DNA of 64,000 bases from Bdellovibrio bacteriovorus (GTDB taxonomy: Bacteria; Bdellovibrionota; Bdellovibrionia; Bdellovibrionales; Bdellovibrionaceae). Below, in pieces: positions 59,341 through 64,000 of the stretch (position 1 is the first letter of the stretch; each line of letters starts with the position of its first letter). The position numbers were made by a program, and so were the translations under genes. The notes beneath the pieces were generated by a model. The model worked only from the letters and a program-made list of their open reading frames with translations. It was not told where the DNA came from and did no database searches. The DNA is taken from contig NZ_LUKD01000001.1 in assembly GCF_001592745.1 (NCBI RefSeq), positions 1,891,786 through 1,955,785 on the forward strand, read 5' to 3'.

Positions 59341-60159
59341 ATGGGTGTAAAAGGGGTCTATACAGCTCTTAGCGGAGCGATCGCACAAAGTACAAAGCTA
59401 GATACCATCGCCAATAACTTGGCGAATGTGAACACGCCCGCTTTCAAACGCGATCAACAGCTTTTCCAGGAATATCTAACTGCAAATGAAAAGCCACCGG
59501 AGACAACGCAAATCCCTCGCGACGTCGCTTCGATTGAAAGCTTCTATAATATGCAGGGTGGCGATAAGAGTTATGTGGATGCCAAAGGCACCTTCACAGA
59601 CTTCTCTCAAGGCGGTCTGAAACACACCGGAAATCCGATGGACGTTGCGATCGATGGCAAAGGTTTCTTCGAGATTGCAACTCCGGGTGGCGTTCGCCTG
59701 ACTCGCGCTGGAAATTTCACTTTGGATGGAAACGGTCAATTAGTTACTAAAGAAGGATTCCCTGTTCTTCGTGCGGGCGAGCCAGGTGCCGACCCTGCTT
59801 CGCGCGTGATTCGTCTTCAAGGCACAGGCCTTCCGCTTTCTATTAATGATAATGGTGATGTCTTTGAAGGAACTGAAAATATCGGACGCGTTTCTTTAGT
59901 GAACGTGAATAATCCCGATTCTTTACAGAAAATGGGAAGTTCGCTTTATTCCTTTAAGCCGAATATGGCTCCGGAAATGACGAACGTTAACAATCCAAGC
60001 TTAAAACAAGGCTTCTTAGAAGCTTCTAACGTCAATATTGTTCAAGAGATGACAGACATGATTTCCACCAATCGTGTTTTTGAGAGCACTCAAAAAGCCA
60101 TTACGGCTTACGATCAGATGGCAGATAAAATGGTTAACGTGGTGGGAAAAACAAACTAG
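59341..60159 (+). CDS. flgF: Flagellar basal-body rod protein FlgF
   Basis: 272 residues from the ATG at 59341 with GGAGGAG upstream; an earlier in-frame TTG/GTG start would include that site. N-terminal GVYTALSGAIAQSTKLDTIA then NNLANVNTPAFKRDQ (rod-protein motif), FEIATPGGVRLTRAGNFTLD, and C-terminal GFLEASNVNIVQEMTDMIST for rod polymerisation. Proximal rod subunit exported by the flagellar type III system. First gene behind the sigma-54 promoter. Confidence 0.93.
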   Translation: MGVKGVYTALSGAIAQSTKLDTIANNLANVNTPAFKRDQQLFQEYLTANEKPPETTQIPRDVASIESFYNMQGGDKSYVDAKGTFTDFSQGGLKHTGNPMDVAIDGKGFFEIATPGGVRLTRAGNFTLDGNGQLVTKEGFPVLRAGEPGADPASRVIRLQGTGLPLSINDNGDVFEGTENIGRVSLVNVNNPDSLQKMGSSLYSFKPNMAPEMTNVNNPSLKQGFLEASNVNIVQEMTDMISTNRVFESTQKAITAYDQMADKMVNVVGKTN

Positions 60160-60221
60160 TCAGGATGACTGGTTTGCATGGATTTGATTTTTAAATAAGC
60201 AATTAATGGAAGGATTCTTTA

Positions 60222-61007
60222 ATGCTTAAAAGTTTAAATACAGCAGCGACAGGCATGGCGGCCCAGCAGACAAACATGGACGTCATTTCAAATAACATCG
60301 CCAACGTCTCTACGAATGGCTTTAAAAAATCGCGCGCTGAATTTGAAGATCTGATGTACCAAACTCAAAAAGAGCCGGGTGCACAAAGTGGTATGAATGC
60401 CTATTCACCGAACGGTGTGCAAGTCGGCTTGGGTGTTCGCACCGCCGGCATTCAAAAGAATTTCGAAAACGGCAGCGCGGCCGTGACAAAGAATCCTTTG
60501 GATCTTCAAATTGAAGGCTCTGGTTTTTTTCAAATCCTAACTCCAGATGGTCAAATCGGTTACACGCGTGACGGCGCTTTCCAAAAAGATCCTAACGGTC
60601 GTGTCGTCGATAAAAACGGGAATCTTCTTCAACCTGAAATCACAGTTCCGCCTGATGTCGCGGGTCTTGAAATTGCCCCTAACGGTGAAGTGCGTGTGAT
60701 TCAAGGTTTGAACTCAGCTCCACAAACTATTGGTCAAATTGATCTTGTGAACTTCGTAAATCCTGCAGGTCTTAAAGCTGTAGGTAAGAACGTTTTTATG
60801 CCAAGTCCATCTAGCGGTCAGCCGGTGGTGGCTCGCCCAGGTATGAATGGAACAGGTTATTTGGCGCAAGGACAGCTTGAAACAAGTAACGTCAATATCG
60901 CTGAAGAAATGGTGAATATGATCACAGCACAAAGAGCTTTTGAGACGAATTCAAAAGTGATCCAAGCTTCTGATCAAATGCTTCAATCCGTGAATAGCAT
61001 GAGATAA
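60222..61007 (+). CDS. flgG: Flagellar basal-body rod protein FlgG
   Basis: 261 residues, GGAAGGA upstream. Distal rod subunit: MLKSLNTAATGMAAQQTNMD, NNIANVSTNGFKKSRAEFEDLMYQ, FFQILTPDGQIGYTRDGAF and the C-terminal QGQLETSNVNIAEEMVNMI, RAFETNSKVIQASDQML. Length matches FlgG exactly. Follows flgF by 62 bp. Confidence 0.97.
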   Translation: MLKSLNTAATGMAAQQTNMDVISNNIANVSTNGFKKSRAEFEDLMYQTQKEPGAQSGMNAYSPNGVQVGLGVRTAGIQKNFENGSAAVTKNPLDLQIEGSGFFQILTPDGQIGYTRDGAFQKDPNGRVVDKNGNLLQPEITVPPDVAGLEIAPNGEVRVIQGLNSAPQTIGQIDLVNFVNPAGLKAVGKNVFMPSPSSGQPVVARPGMNGTGYLAQGQLETSNVNIAEEMVNMITAQRAFETNSKVIQASDQMLQSVNSMR

Positions 61008-61010
61008 TTG

Positions 61011-61943
61011 ATGAATAAGTTTTTGTCTTTGGCACTTTTACTTTTCAGTGTTCAGTCTTTCGCAAGACCTGAAATCACTATTCCAGCCAGCGTTGAGATT
61101 TCTCAGCGAGAGCTTTTGCGTTTAAGTGATATCGCAACCGTGAAGGATGGAACGCCAGAGCTTCTTTCTTTTATGGAGAGTGTCGTCATCCGCGAAGACG
61201 CGCGTGAGTTATTGTTGTCACAAAAACTTCCGTCTTCTGAAATTTTGACGAAAGTGCGTGAAGCAATGAAAAGTCAATCCGGTCTTCGTGCTTTAAATCC
61301 TGCTTATAAAATTCCTTCGCAAGTGGCGGTGGCGTTTGCTTCCACTCCCATTTCTCGTGAAGAAATTCAAAGAAAAGTTCTGAATCATCTTCAGGTTCGC
61401 TGCAATGAATGCGAATACAAAGTCAGTATTCAAAGCACCCCCGCCCCCGCACAAAAACAATGGGATCTCGATTTTACGCAGCTTACAGGCAAAGGGGGCT
61501 TCCTTTTGCCACTGCGCGACGGCGATCAACGCCAATTAAAATGGATTTCTGGAACAATTCGTGTGTCGCAATTAACCCCGGTTGCGTCTCGTTTGATCTT
61601 ACAAGGAGAGAGAGTGCAACAGGAAGACGTGCGCATGGTTATGACCGATGTGACGTTTGCTAAAGACAATGCACTTCGCCTGGCTGATATCCAAGGACAA
61701 TTGGCAGCTAGATCTCTTCCCGTCGGTACGGCTATCTGGTCGACCGATCTCAAACGTGAACCGGCAGCTAAGAAGGGACAGATTGTAAAGGCCTTGCTAG
61801 GTGATGAGGGATTTGAAATCTCCGTCAACATGCAGGCTGAAGACAACGGCTTTGTTGGGGATCTCATTAAAGTTAAAAACTTGGATAATCAAAAAGTTCT
61901 CTCAGGCGTTGTGATTGAAAAAGGTGTGGTGAAGTTGCAATGA
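61011..61943 (+). CDS. flgA: Flagellar P-ring assembly chaperone FlgA
   Basis: 310 residues. Signal peptide MNKFLSLALLLFSVQSFA. The C-terminal SAF-type region is readable: LILQGERVQQEDVRMVMTDV, LAARSLPVGTAIWSTDLKREPAAKKGQIVKALL and the final GDLIKVKNLDNQKVLSGVV. Periplasmic chaperone that helps FlgI polymerise around the rod. Starts four bases after flgG and overlaps flgH by four bases. The N-terminal half is poorly conserved, as usual. Confidence 0.88.
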   Translation: MNKFLSLALLLFSVQSFARPEITIPASVEISQRELLRLSDIATVKDGTPELLSFMESVVIREDARELLLSQKLPSSEILTKVREAMKSQSGLRALNPAYKIPSQVAVAFASTPISREEIQRKVLNHLQVRCNECEYKVSIQSTPAPAQKQWDLDFTQLTGKGGFLLPLRDGDQRQLKWISGTIRVSQLTPVASRLILQGERVQQEDVRMVMTDVTFAKDNALRLADIQGQLAARSLPVGTAIWSTDLKREPAAKKGQIVKALLGDEGFEISVNMQAEDNGFVGDLIKVKNLDNQKVLSGVVIEKGVVKLQ

Positions 61944-62704
61944 GACTTAAATCTTTCTTCGTAACTATTTCTTCGTTGATGGCTCTTACGTTGTTCACAG
62001 GTTGTGCGACGATGAATGATCTTTTGGCTTCATTGGATGGCCCTAAAGAAAATCCTCCTTTAGAAAAAATCCATACCGCTCCTCGCTATTCTGACACTCA
62101 GAATTTGGGCGTACCGACAGATCGTCAATACAAACGCATGACTCGAAATCGCATGGAGGAAGAATCGGACTTGGGCGCCAGTGCCGGTTCGACTTGGGTG
62201 ATGGAAGGTCAAGGTGCTTATCTGTTTGCGCAAAACAAAATGCGTCGAGAAGGTGATCTTTTAAATGTGAAGTTGGACGGACCTGCTTTGAAACAAGTGG
62301 AAACAAAAGTTTCAGTGATCAAAAAACTTTTGAAGCAGCTTGAAGAGCAGCAACAACAAAGTCTGAACAACTCTTTGGCGGCAAATGGCACGGATGCTTC
62401 TCGTACCCCGGCTTCAGCTGAGGCCAAAAAGCCCGAAGCGGCTAAACCCGCAGAAAAAGAAGACGACAAGGACGCCTTGGCGGATGTGCAAAACATTCCC
62501 ACTCGTATTGTCGAAAAATTGGCTGATGGAAATTACCGCATCAAAGGGCAACAGCCTTTTATGATCGGAAAACGTGAATACAAGGTCATCGTGACTGGTT
62601 TGATCCGTCCGGAAGACTTCAATGATCAAGGTATCGTCTCTGATAAACTTCTTGATCCGCAATATGATGTCGTCAGCATCAGAAGGAACGCACGCAATGA
62701 ATAA
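61940..62704 (+). CDS. flgH: Flagellar L-ring lipoprotein FlgH
   Basis: 254 residues; lipobox LFTGC with Cys22 for lipid attachment in the outer membrane. Family features: DLGASAGSTWVMEGQGAYLF, NKMRREGDLLNVKLD, then a variable Gln/Ala/Lys-rich middle (LEEQQQQSLNNS, AEAKKPEAAKPAEKED) longer than in enteric FlgH, and the conserved end NIPTRIVEKLADGNYRIKGQ, VTGLIRPEDFNDQGIVSDKLLDPQ. Forms the L ring bushing. Overlaps flgA by four and flgI by eight bases. Confidence 0.93.
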   Translation: MRLKSFFVTISSLMALTLFTGCATMNDLLASLDGPKENPPLEKIHTAPRYSDTQNLGVPTDRQYKRMTRNRMEEESDLGASAGSTWVMEGQGAYLFAQNKMRREGDLLNVKLDGPALKQVETKVSVIKKLLKQLEEQQQQSLNNSLAANGTDASRTPASAEAKKPEAAKPAEKEDDKDALADVQNIPTRIVEKLADGNYRIKGQQPFMIGKREYKVIVTGLIRPEDFNDQGIVSDKLLDPQYDVVSIRRNARNE

Positions 62705-63704
62705 ACTATTTAGCGTTATCGTATTAACGGCCTTTTTTGTGATGGTGGCTTTTGAGGCGGCAAACGCCGCGCGCTTAAAAGACATCGCCAGCATTCGTGG
62801 TGTGCGTGAAAATCAACTTTTGGGTTACGGTATCGTCGTCGGTCTTAAGGGAACGGGTGACGGTAAAAATGAATTCATGAGTAAGAGCATGGTGCGCATG
62901 CTTGATAAATTAGGAATGAAATTAGATTCACCTGAGTTCGCAAGTAAGAACGTCGCGGCGGTGATCATCACCGGAACAATGCCGGCATTCGGTAAAGCGG
63001 GAAATCCGATTGATGTGACAGTCAGTGCGATTGGGGATGCGTCTTCATTGCAAGGTGGTACTTTGTTGCAAGCTCCATTGCGTGCGGCGAATGAACAAGT
63101 TTATGCCGTGGCCCAAGGAAGCATCATCATCGGTGGTGATGGAAAAGATCAGCACCTTACTTCAGGAAGAATTCCGAATGGCGCGACGATTGAACGAGAC
63201 ATGACAGCGGATTTTGCTTCTCGTAAAATGTATCGCCTGACTTTGATCAATCCGGATTTTACAACAGCCGCTCGTTCTGTTTTGACGATCAATAAAGAGT
63301 TGGGTGGGCACTACGCTTCGGCGAAAGATTCCGGAACGATTGATATCATCACTCCATTTGCCTATGAAAATCGCGGTGTGGAATTGTTGGCGACGATTGA
63401 ATCTATCGAGATCAATCCCGACATGAAAGCACGTGTTGTTGTGAATGAAAAAACCGGCACGATTGTGATCGGTGATAAAGTGAAGATTTCTAAAGTCGCA
63501 ATTTCTCACGGTTCTCTCTCTGTGAAAGTCGGAGAGGGAAAGAATGCGAAAGATGAGAAAGTGGCAGTTTTAGAAAGTGGTGTCAGTGTTGGGGAGCTCG
63601 TGCAAGCACTAAACAAATTAGGTGTCTCGCCGAAGGACCTGATAACTATACTTCAGTCCATCAAGTCAGCTGGAGCTTTGCACGGGGAACTCGAAGTATT
63701 ATGA
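62697..63704 (+). CDS. flgI: Flagellar P-ring protein FlgI
   Basis: 335 residues from the ATG at 62697 (AAGGA upstream, signal peptide MNKLFSVIVLTAFFVMVAF then EAANA). The frame is open back to 62622 inside flgH. ARLKDIASIRGVRENQLLGYGIVVGLKGTGDGKN, LSLQGGTL-type AIGDASSLQGGTLLQAPLRA, VVNEKTGTIVIGDKVKIS and the end LGVSPKDLITILQSIKSAGALHGELEV are diagnostic. Periplasmic ring in the peptidoglycan layer. Confidence 0.96.
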   Translation: MNKLFSVIVLTAFFVMVAFEAANAARLKDIASIRGVRENQLLGYGIVVGLKGTGDGKNEFMSKSMVRMLDKLGMKLDSPEFASKNVAAVIITGTMPAFGKAGNPIDVTVSAIGDASSLQGGTLLQAPLRAANEQVYAVAQGSIIIGGDGKDQHLTSGRIPNGATIERDMTADFASRKMYRLTLINPDFTTAARSVLTINKELGGHYASAKDSGTIDIITPFAYENRGVELLATIESIEINPDMKARVVVNEKTGTIVIGDKVKISKVAISHGSLSVKVGEGKNAKDEKVAVLESGVSVGELVQALNKLGVSPKDLITILQSIKSAGALHGELEVL

Positions 63705-64000
63705 AATTTGTGTTTCGAAATGACACACTATGCAATAGAATTAATTTTATAGTTTCAGACACATGGACGTGTTTGAAACGCGGGGAGGGTGAGGAAGAGA
63801 TCGCGAACCATGGAAGGTCAAGAGTCAAAAGTTTCTCGCAGGAAACAGGAGCAATAGGTCAGCAGGCACCAAGGATTGGTGAACACGAGCCGAAGCTACA
63901 CTCTAAGAATCAATTGCAGGATGCATATGATTCTCCGACTCTCACTCCCCTTTTTTCTCTTTCTTCAAATGACATCGTTGCGTTGGAATCTGTGAGTAGT
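63701..64000 (+). CDS. Partial open frame after flgI, running off the window
   Basis: An ATG overlapping the flgI stop (ATGA) opens a frame with no stop for the remaining 100 codons. Start MKFVFRNDTLCNRINF, later SQETGAIGQQAPRIGEHEPK and LTPLFSLSSNDIVALESV. Position suggests a FlgJ-like rod-associated or other flagellar gene, but I recognise no motif, and the first 50 codons (with a hairpin at 63752-63779) look non-coding in composition. The real start may lie further on. Confidence 0.4.
   Translation, partial: MKFVFRNDTLCNRINFIVSDTWTCLKRGEGEEEIANHGRSRVKSFSQETGAIGQQAPRIGEHEPKLHSKNQLQDAYDSPTLTPLFSLSSNDIVALESVSS
63752..63779 (+). other. Hairpin downstream of flgI
   Basis: GTTTCAGACAC (63752-63762) pairs with GTGTTTGAAAC (63769-63779) over 11 positions with one G-U, loop ATGGAC. 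No U-run follows, so it may be a processing or attenuation element within the operon. Confidence 0.5.

Overview
The window reads as a chromosome segment of a predatory deltaproteobacterium-like organism, most likely the genus Bdellovibrio or a close relative (Bdellovibrionota). This is inferred from several signs together. There are many secreted and outer-membrane proteins of unknown family, and lipoproteins with an FQNC-type cleavage site. Two tandem fibre proteins carry C-terminal S74 intramolecular chaperones, like the mosaic adhesive trimers described in Bdellovibrio bacteriovorus. There are also stand-alone hybrid histidine kinases and a flagellar rod/ring operon. No rRNA, tRNA, CRISPR array, insertion sequence or prophage was seen. 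Gene density is high, and the only long gene-free stretch is 8094-8974.

Layout. 1-2.6 kb: membrane lipid and aspartate-family genes (polyprenol/phytol-kinase-like protein, pssA, asd). 2.7-6.3 kb: envelope proteins (CFI-box protein, outer-membrane protein, small secreted protein, L,D-transpeptidase). 6.3-8.1 kb: truA, rplM, rpsI. 8.1-9.0 kb: a gap with a 168-nt fold-back element and three covarying 21-bp palindromes. 9.0-15.4 kb: small secreted protein, large unknown envelope protein, Cache hybrid kinase, lipoprotein, trypsin-like protease. 15.6-25.2 kb: alaS, recX, metallophosphoesterase, a degenerate acyl-CoA synthetase, a solute-binding protein, a possible structured RNA beside a 22-residue hydrophobic peptide, then pgpA-pncC-recA. 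25.4-33.3 kb: the two giant fibre genes. 33.4-41.4 kb: a signalling block on the minus strand (chemoreceptor, REC-kinase-REC, CheR, CHASE3-GAF-kinase-REC3). 41.7-50.8 kb: msrB, a CsbD-like protein, a secreted protein, and a long minus-strand unit reading mmsA-like, URC1-like, URC4-like, upp, udk, ggt, VOC. 50.8-53.7 kb: subtilisin-like protease and glutathione peroxidase. 53.8-56.9 kb: a tandem pair of Cys/Gly-rich secreted paralogues. 57-59.1 kb: lysC and a lytic transglycosylase. 59.3-64 kb: flgF-flgG-flgA-flgH-flgI behind a near-consensus sigma-54 promoter, plus an open frame running off the end.

How the parts work together. Two observations stand out. First, both fibre genes and both Cys/Gly-rich genes have a CCGATA-type sigma-28 (FliA) -10 element placed so that transcription would begin at or beside the start codon. 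Two of the four also have a good -35. This suggests a motility-phase regulon of leaderless mRNAs for surface proteins. Second, the mmsA-URC1-URC4-upp-udk cluster has the composition expected for the URC uracil-degradation route, which would suit an organism that consumes host RNA. All functional calls rest on motif recognition by eye; no searches or folding computations were run.
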